Both the position numbers and the translations under genes were made by a program. Shown here in pieces: positions 53,626 to 64,000 of a DNA stretch of 64,000 nucleotides (positions within the stretch are counted from its first letter, which is position 1; each line of letters starts with the position of its first letter). The notes beneath the pieces were generated by a model. It saw only the letters and a program-made list of their open reading frames with translations. It had not been told where the DNA came from and did not search any database. The stretch covers positions 44,823 to 108,822 of the forward strand of contig MSJI02000640.1 in NCBI GenBank assembly GCA_001931905.2, written 5' to 3'. The DNA comes from Cladosporium sp. IMV 00045 (Eukaryota; Ascomycota; Dothideomycetes; Cladosporiales; Cladosporiaceae).

Positions 53626-54897
53626 TGTTGTATAGTCTTTCGTGTTTCGCGAGATTTGGTTGAAGCAATTAGTAGAAGTGATTGAAAACGTTCATCCGTC
53701 CACTTGACAACCTTACGGCGACACGAGGGTATATGTAAACAAACCCTCTCCGTATACATCACTCCTGATTCCGGTCGACCGCGACTCGGCCAGAACGCGT
53801 ACCCCGCCGGAAGGAATGGGAAAATGGAATAACGTAGAGGAATAACATACAGCTACTGATGATCAACCAGTAGCATGTCAATATTGCGCGCCACCCACGG
53901 CTCTCCAGGATCACCAAGACATGGAAATAACAGTAGATATCCCAACATCTGCGGGGTATAAGATTGTTAAGGACGCGGGGGTAGCCCTTCGTTGCATGCG
54001 GGGAGGATATCCATAAGCATGACATGAACCCTAATAATGAAGTCTGGATCCGGATCACAAGACGAGCGGCGAGATGCAGACTGATGTGAGAGAGAGGAGC
54101 ATACATGCAGCAAATGACCGGACTACTGAACGTTCCCAACGTCCCATTCCAGTAGGTATTGGCACCAGGTAGGGGAGGCTTCGGGCTGCAACTCCCTTAT
54201 TCAGCAGAGACACCCAAATCGTGCTGCAAATATCTCCTTGCACGTTTGTAAATGCAGCGTAGGGACGTTGTTTCTTGTGTCCCAATGCACCCATAAGCCA
54301 GGTTCTACTAGGCGTCGCCAGCAATGCGCTGACGCCGGCGAGAGAACGTTTCGCGTGAGCATGTGCAATCCTCGACCAGTGGTACGGCAATGTATCCGTG
54401 ATAAGGCAATCGTAGCCCGGGCGGTTTCTGAGAGTGAGATGTTCCCTCGCATGTATAGTTAGCCTGTGATCCTTCTGACGGTGCGGCCTTATCTCAGGCT
54501 CTCAGGCTCCCAATGGCATGAGTTCAACTGCTTTCCCACGGCCAGTCCACGTCCAATTCAAGACCAAGGCATCACTTCGATGGTCTGTCCATGTCTTTCC
54601 TGCAAGATGTGTTGGCGACAGGTCCATGTCTTCACCCCAAGCAAGGGACCAATGGGCTTGACACGTGATGTCAAGCTTGGCGCTTCGCGAGACGCCTGCC
54701 CCTTGTTGCTGGCGGCTTTACGAATAGCTGTCCATCTCGAACCGTGAAACATTTCTGGCTGAGAGAGCTTCAACCTCCGTGCCTCAAACGGCGAACAACC
54801 CAAAGTACTTGCGGCAGGCGACCGCTTTCTTGTCTTTCCTTCAAACACCTTTTCCTTTACACTTATAGAGCTGCTACAAGCTCACAACACACCAACG
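53626..54897. other. Divergent intergenic region (1.3 kb)
   Basis: Lies between the monooxygenase and PMT4. Only short frames; no RNA gene or repeat identified. Confidence 0.55.
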
Positions 54898-57323
54898 ATG
54901 TCTTCCCCCGCCGGCGTCCGCCAACGAGGTGGAAAGAAAGGCGTGACCGACCCGGACGCCTCGACGCGCATTCACGAGGCCGCAGACGATGCTGTCAACC
55001 AATTCAAAGGTAATACAAAAGAGCCTGTGCAGAAGGAATGGGATTACAAGCTTGCGTTGGCGGTGATTACTGTTTTGGCGTTTATCACTCGTTTCTGGGG
55101 CATCAGCCATCCCAACCAGGTGGTGTTCGATGAAGTACACTTTGGCAAGGTATGAATACCAGTACATTGGTGGAAGACCAAGAATACCTCTCCTAATCGA
55201 GCTCGACGCAGTTCGCCTCGTACTACCTTCAGCGGACCTACTTCTTCGATGTCCACCCTCCCTTCGGCAAGCTCTTGTTCGCATTCGCGGGCTGGCTCGT
55301 TGGCTACGATGGATCTTTCCTGTTTGAGAACATTGGCGACTCCTACATTACCAACAGAGTTCCCTACGTCGCATACCGATCGATGCCAGCAATGATGGGC
55401 TCATTGACCGTCAGCGTCGTCTTCTGGATCATGTGGGAGTCTGGCTACAGTCTTCCTGCGTGCATTGTCGCGGCTTCCGTCGTTCTCTTTGACAATGCAC
55501 ACATTGGCCAGACTCGTCTTATTCTGCTGGATGCGACTCTGGTTCTCTTCATGGCTCTGAGCGTCCTCTGCTACATTCGCTTCTACAAACTCCGTCACGC
55601 GCCATTTGGACGCAAGTGGTGGAAGTGGCTTCTCTTGACTGGTATCTGCATGTCTTGCGTTATCAGCACGAAATACGTTGGAGCCTTCACTTTCTTCTCG
55701 ATCGGTGTGCCCGTCGTGATCGATCTCTGGGACTTGCTGGACATCAACCGCAAGCAAGGCCCTCTCAGCATCCCTGAATTTGGCAAGCATCTCACTGCGC
55801 GCGTCATTGGCTTCATCCTCGTCCCTTTCCTCATGTACCTGTTCTGGTTCCAGGTGCACTTCACCATTCTCTCGCGCTCGGGACCTGGTGACGATTTCAT
55901 GACCCCAGAGTTCCAGGAAACCTTGAGCGACAACCTGATGACCCAACAGGCCGTTGGTATCGACTACTTCGACAACATCGCAATGAAGCACAAGGAAACC
56001 AAGGTCTACCTTCACTCGCACGTCGACAAGTACCCGCTGCGCTACGAGGATGGCCGTATCTCCTCTCAGGGCCAGCAAGTCACTGGCTACCCTCACAATG
56101 ACACCAACAACCTCTGGCAAATCATCCCCTCTGTCGCGATGGAAGGAGGTGGCCACGCGGTCAAGAACGGTGATGTTGTTAGATTCCGCCACTTGGTGAC
56201 CGACAGCTGGCTCCTGACCCACGATGTCGCTTCTCCTTTCTATCCGACCAACCAGGAATTCACCACTGTTCCCGCTGAGGATGCGAACGGCAAGCGTTTC
56301 AACGACACTCTCTTCGAGATCAGGATCGAGAATGGAAAGAACAACCAGCAGTTCAAGACCATGTCATCCCACTTCAAGCTCGTTCACTTCCCTACCAAGG
56401 TTGCCATGTGGACCCACACCACTCCCTTGCCTGACTGGGGTTACAAGCAGGCTGAAATCAACGGCAACAAGAATATCGCACAATCCAGCAACATCTGGTA
56501 TGTTGAGGAGATCCCAGGCCTTCCCGAGGACTCGCCGCGTCTCAAGAAAGAATCGCGTAAAGTCAAGAGCATGCCTTTCTTGAAGAAGTACTTCGAGCTT
56601 CAGCGCGCCATGTTCTTCCACAACAACGCTTTGACTTCCAGTCACCCTTACGCATCGTTTCCCCTCCAGTGGCCGTTCCTCCTTCGTGGTGTGAGCTTCT
56701 GGACCGAGAACGAAACCAGGCAACAGATCTACTTCCTTGGCAACCCCATTGGCTGGTGGATCGCATCGTCTATCCTGGCTGTCTTTGCCGGTATCATCCT
56801 GGCAGACCAGGTCAGCATCCGCCGTGGTGTCGATGCTCTCGATAAGCGTAAGCAAACAGTCTATCCTCATTTGCAATAACAAAAGCTAATACAATTGACA
56901 GGTGCTCGCTCCCGCTTGTACAACAGCACCGGATTCTTCTTCCTGACCTGGGCCGCTCACTACGTCCCCTTCTTCATCATGGGCCGCCAGCTCTTCCTGC
57001 ACCATTATTTGCCAGCTCATCTCGCCAGCGCCCTCGTCGCCGGTGCCCTGGTCGAGTTCATCTTCAACATCGAGCCATCCGACGCCGCCACCTTCCCCAA
57101 GGAAAGCGGCAAGATCACCAAGACCCCTCGCTCCAGGCCCATCAGGGAGCGCATCGCCGGCCAGTCCCTACTCGCCACTTGGGCCGCATCCGGCGTTGTC
57201 ATCGCCGCTCTCATTTGGGGCTTCCTCTACTTCGCACCCCTCACCTATGGTACCCCCGGTCTCAGCGTGCCGGAAGTCCAGGCGAGGAAGTGGCTCAACT
57301 ACGACTTGCACTTTGCGAAGTAA
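54898..57323 (+). CDS. PMT4: Dolichyl-phosphate-mannose-protein mannosyltransferase, PMT4 subfamily
   Basis: ER enzyme that O-mannosylates secreted and GPI-anchored proteins. Exons 54898-55149, 55212-56847 and 56902-57323; introns 55150-55211 and 56848-56901; 769 residues. The catalytic luminal loop reads VVFDEVHFGK then FASYYLQRTYFFDVHPPFGK (acidic DE pair kept). MIR repeats occupy about 335-515 (HSHVDKYPLRYEDGRISS, LLTHDVASPFYPTNQE, WTHTTPLPDWGY). A multi-span C terminus contains FLHHYLPAHL and ends PEVQARKWLNYDLHFAK, as in PMT4 rather than PMT1/2. Upstream is a long divergent promoter shared with the monooxygenase. Confidence 0.95.
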
Positions 57324-58288
57324 GACGAAGTCTGTTCGCGTGTGCGCTGAGGACTCACGGCGACGTTTCGAGTCGACGTTGTAAGTCGAGTGTACGTTTA
57401 TTTAGTGGGCGCGATCTGGTGCTGGACAGGACCCGGGTGCCGTATGTATCAGTGTGCGGCGAAAGAGGAGTTGTAAATCCACTTTTTGTTTGTCCCATTG
57501 TGTGTCTCGAAGTGTCTTGCTCTTGTCATGGTGATATTCAACGGCGAGCTATTGATTTTTCTTTCATTTGTATTAGACGCTTTATGTGATCCAAATCCTA
57601 TTCCGCTCTTGCAAGGTATACAGGTCGTTCATGGTGTCGAGGTGTCGGCAGTCTCTGGCAGGAGGGACCTATGCCTACTTGACGCCTCCTTGCGCTCTGA
57701 AAGTGACCGACCCCACTGCTTCTGCCTTTGAAGTCGACGTACTAATCGGATGCAGTATACGAGAAGTTTTACCGAATGGTATCAGAATGGCATCAGAAGA
57801 GTGAAAGGGACCTCGTGCAACCGATAAGAGCCGGATGCTTCTTTCACGTGAGGGCGCAATTCCCGCACTGGCAAAGTGAAGGATGGAAGAGAGTCAACCG
57901 GCACCCGGCCGTGCCATACAAATTTGTATGGTAGAGCCGGGCTACAAGTGAATGCAAGGCTCATTTCGCTAAGTCACATACTTCACTTGCTGCGCTGACA
58001 GTCAAAAGGAAGGCGCGATGACGGCAGCCCGCCACTTGAAATAGTTGTGCCTTTGCCGCTGTTCCTTTCTTCTCACATCTTCTCTCCCATACACAGATCC
58101 TCTCTACCACACACACATTTCGCTCGCTCGCCACCACGTCCAAGCAATACGAAAGGTACTTCCACTGCCACATCCCCGACTGTATAGCTACTCATACATT
58201 GTAACGCATATCTGAAAGCAAGAATCAAAAGCTAACAAACGCCGGCAATACCCTCACTCACACCTCACCCACTCCCAAACCACCCATC
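57324..58288. other. Intergenic, contains a palindrome
   Basis: PMT4 3' UTR, a 38-base inverted repeat at 57904-57941 and a CT/CA-rich leader before the next gene (58050-58288). No gene is supported. Confidence 0.55.
57904..57941. repeat. Symmetric inverted repeat around an 18-bp palindrome
   Basis: A perfect palindrome CCATACAAATTTGTATGG (57914-57931) is flanked symmetrically, after 4-base spacers, by CCCGGC and GCCGGG. It could form a cruciform or an RNA hairpin, or bind a dimeric protein. Confidence 0.75.
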
Positions 58289-58806
58289 ATGCCGCCGAAA
58301 ACCAAGACCGACGACCAAGTCTTCACCTTCCACGAAGTCGCCTGCCTCATGGCCGCCATGACGGCCAAAGGCGTCGTCCTGGGCACCAAGCACTTCGACC
58401 TCATGGCTAGCCTGGACGGCAACCGCTCCTCTTCCGGCTTCGAGCACAAGTTCCGCGCCGTCAAAGCCCGCGGCAAGGAGCTCGCTTCTGAGCTCGGTGG
58501 CGAGGGGCCAGGCACGCCGGCGGCGTCTGCGAAGAAGGGTACGCCAGGGAGTAAGAAGCGTGATAGTGAGTTTTTCCTCCACATGCGGCTGTGTGAAGTT
58601 TACTGACTTTCATGTCTTTCTTCGAAACTGCTGATGCTTTCAACGGAGCCGATGACGATGAGGAGGCTACCCCGTCGAAGAAGACGAAGACTGGCAAGGG
58701 GAAGAAGGCTCAGGAAGTCAAAAAGGAGCCTTCTGAGGAGTTGGAGGATGGTGCCAACGGACTTGAGACCAGCTACTTCGAGGACGCTATTGGCTCTACT
58801 GAGTAA
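58289..58806 (+). CDS. Small lysine-rich, probably nuclear protein
   Basis: Exons 58289-58565 and 58649-58806, intron 58566-58648 (GTGAGT...GGAG); 144 residues. The N-terminal block (FTFHEVACLMAAMTAKG, then FEHKFRAVKARGKEL) resembles a helical motif repeated among small fungal hypothetical proteins. The rest is Lys/Ser/Glu-rich with nuclear-signal-like KKTKTGKGKK and a KKEP sumoylation-like site. No catalytic feature. The intron acceptor is not preceded by a clear pyrimidine tract, so the exact 3' junction is less certain than the frame on either side. Confidence 0.65.
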
Positions 58807-59299
58807 GGTTACTGTTCTTGAGGAGCGTTTGCTGCTGTGCACGAGCGAGCTGCACACTGCATCTGGGAAGTGTAGTCATTGAGGATTATGGATTATGGGG
58901 GCGTTCGGGACATCCTGGATCGACGGTCATACTTTTGCTTTCGTTCCTTCGGATCATGTCAAGTTGGAGGGGTCGTCGACTGATGGCTCAAGCACACATG
59001 CTACAGGCTCGTTAGCTACACATTTCACAAATGTATTCTATTCAATTCGAACAGTCAGTCCGTGACGGAATCAATGCAATACTTCATGATGACTATCCAG
59101 GGTCAGAATATTGCATGCAATCTACATGTATTGTTGCAATTTGTATCCAAGCTAGTGACGTCCACCGCGCCAATCTGAGTAAGCAAGTCGGCGGCGGGAG
59201 CACCCGCACTTCCCCAAGCCAGCAACCCATTGAACCTCACGTACATGTCGAGAGCGAGCAGCAAGCAAATACACACGCCCATTGTCCTCCACACACACC
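58807..59299. other. Intergenic
   Basis: 3' flank of the lysine-rich gene and promoter/leader of the complex I subunit gene. Nothing else supported. Confidence 0.55.
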
Positions 59300-60139
59300 A
59301 TGCAGCCCTTTCAAAGAGCAGCGATGCGCTCCGCGCGCGTTGCGCGATCCCAGATCCAGCGCCGTCACGCCTCCCACGGCGCCGGCGACCACTCCCACAC
59401 CTCTTCTACCGGCGGCTCTGAGAGCTTCGGCGTACGTATATACCCGGAAGAAACAACACAGCAGCGACCGCGCGCGCGTGTGAAAGACACTTCAGTAGCT
59501 AACACCACTTTCCCCGTTCCAGCCCGGCTTCTTCGTCGCCGTCACCGGCGTCCCCATCGCTTTCCTCGCCCTCAACTACGCCACGTCCTCCACCGGCGAC
59601 AAGGAGCCCTACTTCACCCGCCTGATCACGAGCACGTACGACAAGTACGCCAACACCTGGGCGCAGCGCAACGCCACGCACACGGACATGGTCGAGCAGG
59701 CGGCGGCGGACCGCGTGCTGTTCTTCAACGAGGCCAGTCAGGCTGTCAGACATGTCGATTTGAGGTTTCCTGAGTATGTCGTCCTGTTTTTCTTTGCTTG
59801 AGTTTGATACGAGGAAAAGAAGGTAGAATGGAGACCGGAAATGGGAAACTCGGGCGAGCAACTCCCACGAACCCAAGAGTTATGAGAACCAAAGTACAAC
59901 ACACCAGCACCACAAACTAACACCTCTCCTCTCTTTACAGGATCTTCAACGTCAGTTCCCCCTGGAACGTGCCGGCGGGCCACGGCGGCGCCAACCTCGA
60001 CCACCTGATCGCCAAGTACGAGAAGGAAGCCTTCGAGCAGAACGAGCGCAAGCTGCAGGAGGTGCGGGAGAACAGGGTGCCGCGCGAGAAGCCCGTGAGC
60101 GATTTCCGCAAGGTGACGCCCGCGGCTGCTGATAGTTAG
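59300..60139 (+). CDS. NADH:ubiquinone oxidoreductase 17.8 kDa subunit (fungal complex I accessory)
   Basis: Accessory subunit of mitochondrial complex I, known from Neurospora. Exons 59300-59431, 59523-59773 and 59941-60139; introns 59432-59522 and 59774-59940 (167 bp, long for this window); 193 residues. An Arg-rich presequence (MQPFQRAAMRSARVARSQ) is followed by one membrane segment (GFFVAVTGVPIAFLALNYA, about 46-64). The family core is RNATHTDMVEQAAADR, LRFPE and IFNVSSPWNVPAGHGGANL, where both junctions fall. It ends in a charged helix. The assignment rests on the order and spacing of these blocks as I recall them. Confidence 0.88.
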
Positions 60140-60797
60140 ATGTGGAGATGGGAGAATTGTGAATTGCGGGGTTTTGTCAAACGAGTGTAGAAAAGAAGGC
60201 GCGAATGCGCGATCGAATTTCATCTGTATATATCCCTTTTCCGGCAGTTTGCTGTGTCATTGTCTCTTTCTGTCAAGTGACGAGTTAACGAAGTGAGGGC
60301 GGGCAGAATCGCGTCGAGCCACCAATGGGCATCTGATGGTAGTGAAAGTCGCGATCCTGTTGCTGGACAAATCCGATACCCATCTGCGCGAGACGAAATC
60401 TGGGCCCTTCTCTTGACATATCCGGCCAGAATTGCAAGCTACCTCAAGGTATGTGTATGGGTTGTAAGTGGAAGTGTTCCATCTCATTGCTTTTTGTCCA
60501 TATACATACATGTAATAAGTGCTACAGCTCATTACTTCCCAATATCCCTTTGAGCGCGCACATACGCCCGCATATCTTTGTATAAAAGTCAAGAGAAATA
60601 GCAAGATAAGAAGGCAACATCGGACCGAAATGTTACAAAACGCGCTTGGTATCTGGTATCTACCATTAGAAAATGACAATAAACCTCTTTTGTCTTACAG
60701 CTTCTTTTTACTCCCTGAACGCCTTATTTAAGAAAATGCACAGATGCAGGGTTCAGCTCCCCTCTCAAAGTGACGAAACCGTGAAGATCAGAGGCCT
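60140..60797. other. Convergent intergenic spacer
   Basis: 3' flanks of the complex I subunit gene and VMA6. No gene is supported. Confidence 0.55.
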
Positions 60798-62058
60798 CTA
60801 GAATACCGAGATGTAGTTCCCAATCCTATCCTTCTGGTTCTGCGCGATGCACTCGGAGATCCAAGTGATGTTGCGGATTTCCTGTGATAGAAACCGAAGT
60901 CAGCATTACACTGTCCCAGACACAGCCAACCCGGCCGCCTTCAAGGATAGATAGGGTGGGTACTCACCTGCTCCCTCAACCTCAACCAAGCATAAACAAT
61001 CGCATGCGTGAACTGATAAGTGAAAGCCAGTTTGCTAATCTCCATCTCCCTCTGATAGAACAAATCCTCCAGACTCTTCCCCTCGTCGCCGCCGCCAATG
61101 CCGCCGCTCTGGTTTCCGATCCCACCGGAGCCACTCCCGCCCATGCCCGTCTGGTCAATCATGGCTTTGTAGTCGGCCACGCCGTCGACAGCGATCCGCA
61201 CGCCTTCCGGATCGTCCGCGCGCGAGAGCATGAGTGTGCCTTCCGGGTGCAGGCGGCCGAAGTTAGGGTAGAGTTTTTTCCTGTCGGTTTTGCTCAGCTC
61301 CGTGCCGAAGCTGTTGATCGTGATGTTGATGCTACGGCGGTCGGCTTCGAATTCGAGGATTTCGCTCATCACGTCCCTCGTGGGTGTGGATTTTATCTCA
61401 GAGTCTTCATTGACAAACCGGTGGAAGTCTTCCAGGTAGTTCTTGTACAGCGTGTTGCGCACGATCTCGATGTTCAGCTCGTCGAGGTCTTGGTGGGAAA
61501 GGCTGCCTTTGAAGTAGGGCGCGAGCGGGGTCTCGATCAGCACGGAGTTGTACAGCTCTTCGATGTTGGTGGCGACGCAGAGCGCGGGCATGGTTTCGAA
61601 CCAACCCAAGGGGTGGCAGCGCTCGAGCAGTTCGCGCGTGTCGCGCTCGTGGAGCGTGCCGGTGATGAGCAGCGCCACGTTGTCGATCATGTAGGCGTAC
61701 GTCAGGTATTCCATGAACTTGCTCAGAGAGCCCGTCGCGTTGGCTTGCAGGTAGCGGAACTCGGCGACCAGCTTGTCCATGGCTTTGTCGGCGAGGGCGG
61801 AGGTGGATGGGTTGGGAGGGAGGGAGGCGAGGTAGTCGCCGTAGGCGGGACCGAGCTGGAGTTTGACGTCTGGCATCGTTAGTGCTTCTGGTGATGACGG
61901 TCTCTCATGGGTGCAGGTATTGTTGGTGGCATACCATCGATGGTCTCGCATTGTGTCAGGTTGCCGTAGCTCTGGCCGGTGAGGAGGGTGTTGCGATAGC
62001 CGCGCACGATTCCCTCGATGTAGCCAGCGGTGACGTTGTAGAACATTCCCTCCGCCAT
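60798..62058 (-). CDS. VMA6: V-type ATPase subunit d (VMA6)
   Basis: Vo-sector subunit d coupling the rotor of the vacuolar proton pump. Exons 62058-61935, 61869-60968 and 60881-60798; introns 61870-61934 (CTAAC branch) and 60882-60967; 369 residues. The start MAEGMFYNVTAGYIEGIVRGY, the block LTQCETID/DVKLQL across junction 1, CHPLGWFETMPALC and the C-terminal EIRNITWISECIAQNQKDRI are diagnostic. A Gly/Ser-rich insert (about residues 279-305, GMGGSGSGGIG) makes it longer than yeast Vma6 (345). The third exon is only 84 bases but encodes conserved sequence, so splicing is well supported. Confidence 0.96.
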
Positions 62059-62749
62059 GATTGCGGCGTGTGAGACTGATGTGGCTTTGGTGTGGTAGGA
62101 ACAGAGAGTGAGAGAGAGAGAGAGGCGATGTGAAAGGGCAAAAGTGGCAGCCTCTCGAGTGAGGTATGCAAGTGGCAGTTGACGTTGCTGGGGTCTGAAT
62201 GATGGACTGGAGGCGATTCGGCTGTCGATAGCTCGCCCGCTTCTGCTTCTAGAGCTGCCAACGGCCAAGACAAGCTGGAAGCTGGCAGCGTGAAGAAGAC
62301 ATGGTCAAACGTGATTGCAACTGTTAAAATAATGCAAATTAATTGTCATAGCAGCACAGTGAAACATCATTCATAACAGTACAGTGCATATACAACAAAA
62401 TACCTTCATCACAGCCGAATAATCACATAGTTCACTCATTCAAGTCCAAGTAAACAGCTTCTTGACATTCATACGTCTTGACTTTTATAATACAGGCCCC
62501 AATACTCATTGATCATAGCAAAACCAACTCAAACGAGCGCGCGCCGACGCTCCTCATCCCGATAAAGAGAAAAGCAAACCTCAGACCCCGACCGAATCCC
62601 CTCTATCGCCCACGCTTCATCGTCTCGAAACTCCCAGCCATGAGCTAAACATCACCCCTCTTCTAAAGCGAATATGGATAGACGAAACCCGACGGTGGTA
62701 AAAATACAGAGCAAAAGACTTGACATCAAGAACTGTCTCTCAAGTCCCT
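62059..62749. other. Intergenic
   Basis: VMA6 promoter (with a GA-dinucleotide run at about 62108-62124) and the 3' flank of the last gene. Nothing else is seen. Confidence 0.55.
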
Positions 62750-63811
62750 TCAATCAACCTCCATCGAGTGAGCGGCGCAAATGCCTTGCGGCTCGGAAGG
62801 TGCAGGGTTGTATTCGCTGGGGAAGACGTAATCCCGCTCGCGGCCTCGGAGGATACCGCTGTTCTCAACCTCTTTCTTGACGTAGCCGCTTATTTCGTTC
62901 TGTGCGATCGTGATGGGGCTCATTTCCGCCTTGATCTGCCCACCAGGCGCGGCGAGGTGGAGTGCCGGGAGCATTTGCAGTCTGGGAATGAGCTGGGTCG
63001 CATCGCGGGTGACGAGACGTGCTTCCGTCAGGTCGTTGGAGAAAAGATAGAACTCGGTTTCGCCGGAGTAGACATTGAGGGATTGCACGAGATATCCAGG
63101 AAGCGCGGCATTCTCGAACCAGATCTTGACCTCTCTCAAGGCGGGATAGTGGTTGACGATGAACTTGGCATAGGCGGCTTGGTTGATCTGCCTGGCCTCG
63201 CTCGCGTCCATGCGGGTCCAGCTGATGCCCAGCCTGCGCGTCGCTTCATCGATCAGAGGTTCGGCGGTGACTTCGCGCATGTTGGCAGGCAAGACGAGCT
63301 GAGCGAGGTCATCGGGTCCAGGTGCGGATGCGTCCATACGCTGCGACTTCCTGCTGGTGGCAGAAGGCCGCCGCAGGTGTTGGACCTGAAATGGCATGCG
63401 CGCCTGGTTTTCTTCAACCCAAGTTCCTGATTGAGACTCAGCGGACATTGGATAGGAGGGATCGCCTGGGTAAATCAGGGTCATACCGGGACCCATGATG
63501 GGCTCGCCGCGAGGCTGGTTTCCGGAGTCAGAAGCTGGGGTGGGAAGGGATCCGTCGAGCTGAATGTTGTCTTCTTCATCGGCGAGGGCGTCGCCGCGCG
63601 AACGTTTGCGGCCGGCAATGGAGCCTGGGGTGGTGGGGATGGACGCATTGGGGGTGGGAGCGAAGGGGTTTCCGACACCATTGGTCATGTGGATGGTGGG
63701 GGCGCCATTGGTTTGGCCGTGGTAGTGACCGCTGGCGAAGTACTGATTGGGGGCGTTTGTGTCCATCATTTCGGTGGGGGATGGCATGAAGGTGTTGTTG
63801 GAGGTAGCCAT
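62750..63811 (-). CDS. Conserved-looking orphan, probably nuclear
   Basis: I do not recognise the family. Single exon, 353 residues. The first 150 residues are Pro/Thr/Asn-rich and disordered with a basic cluster (GRKRSRGDALADEED). A more ordered middle (REVTAEPLIDEATRRLG, YAKFIVNHYPALREV, then a KIWFENAALPGYLVQS and YSGETEFYLFSNDLTEARLVT region) suggests a folded domain. Two KxE sumoylation-like sites (IKAEM, VKKEV) lie near the end. The ATG at 63811 (gccATGgct) is in excellent context. Possibly a transcription-related protein; that is inference only. Confidence 0.6.
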   Translation of the reverse strand: MATSNNTFMPSPTEMMDTNAPNQYFASGHYHGQTNGAPTIHMTNGVGNPFAPTPNASIPTTPGSIAGRKRSRGDALADEEDNIQLDGSLPTPASDSGNQPRGEPIMGPGMTLIYPGDPSYPMSAESQSGTWVEENQARMPFQVQHLRRPSATSRKSQRMDASAPGPDDLAQLVLPANMREVTAEPLIDEATRRLGISWTRMDASEARQINQAAYAKFIVNHYPALREVKIWFENAALPGYLVQSLNVYSGETEFYLFSNDLTEARLVTRDATQLIPRLQMLPALHLAAPGGQIKAEMSPITIAQNEISGYVKKEVENSGILRGRERDYVFPSEYNPAPSEPQGICAAHSMEVD

Positions 63812-64000
63812 GGTGTAGTGAGCTGCGTCAGTTAGGTGATCTAACAACATCAAATGCTTCTTAGCCTGCTCCTTCTGTAGGCAGAGGACGAGGCTTTCAA
63901 GAGCCTGCGAGCCACCTATTTTGAAGGTAGTGAAGTGGGTGAAGGGTAGGGTGAGGTGTGCAAAGAGGTGGATTGAGAGACGCGACAGAGAGATCGCGTG

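Noticed and set aside
55401..56222. 273-codon minus-strand open frame
   Set aside because: Antisense to PMT4 exon 2; acidic low-complexity reading with no family features.
60884..61882. 332-codon plus-strand open frame
   Set aside because: It is antisense to VMA6 exon 2, which carries clear family motifs; the frame is open because of third-position G/C bias.
62720..63430. 236-codon plus-strand open frame
   Set aside because: Overlaps the minus-strand orphan, whose start context and ordered segments are better.

Overview
The window is nuclear DNA of a filamentous ascomycete (Pezizomycotina, most likely Dothideomycetes; I cannot name the genus). The signs are many 45-70 bp GT-AG introns with CTRAC-like branch points, CT/CA-rich leaders before ATGs, a gene about every 1.9 kb on both strands, and fungal-only families: a SUR7/PalI protein, a CRH glucan transglycosylase, the 17.8 kDa complex I subunit and a HET-s-like amyloid motif. 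About 33 protein loci are supported. No tRNA, rRNA, CRISPR array or intact transposon was found.

Layout. 0-6 kb: a SAM methyltransferase cut by the window edge, a SUR7/PalI membrane protein, a Cys-rich protein with a GPI-type tail and an OPT transporter, all on the minus strand. 7.7-14.3 kb: a triose-phosphate-type sugar transporter, the ribosome-biogenesis helicase SPB4, mitochondrial seryl-tRNA synthetase and an acetolactate-decarboxylase-like protein that has lost its zinc ligands, all on the plus strand. 14.5-18 kb: an accessory island with a frame-broken DUF218 gene, a frame-broken HeLo/HET-s-like gene and a small secreted protein with eight cysteines. 18.5-29.3 kb: a long-chain acyl-CoA synthetase, a Dal5-type transporter, a GH28 pectinase, a secreted NTF2-like protein and a putative myristoylated membrane protein. 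30-40.4 kb: a frame-broken MAPEG gene, a secreted histidine phosphatase, an MFS transporter, a CRH cell-wall enzyme and a GT8 glycosyltransferase.

41-54 kb: an F-box-like protein, the divergent pair NOP12 / Sds3-DEP1, a GFA-domain protein, a kinase fragment lacking its N-lobe, a Cys-rich orphan and a Baeyer-Villiger-type monooxygenase. 54.9-64 kb is mostly housekeeping: PMT4, a small lysine-rich protein, the complex I 17.8 kDa subunit, V-ATPase subunit d and a low-complexity orphan.

No biosynthetic cluster or operon-like unit is visible. Functional themes recur without physical grouping: cell wall and surface (CRH, PMT4, SUR7/PalI, GPI-type protein, GT8), nutrient uptake (OPT, two MFS, TPT, phosphatase, GH28) and ribosome biogenesis (SPB4, NOP12). 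The most notable content is the 14.5-18 kb island. The HeLo/HET-s-like cell-death gene there still shows both amyloid repeats and its TATA box, but its reading frame is interrupted about five times.
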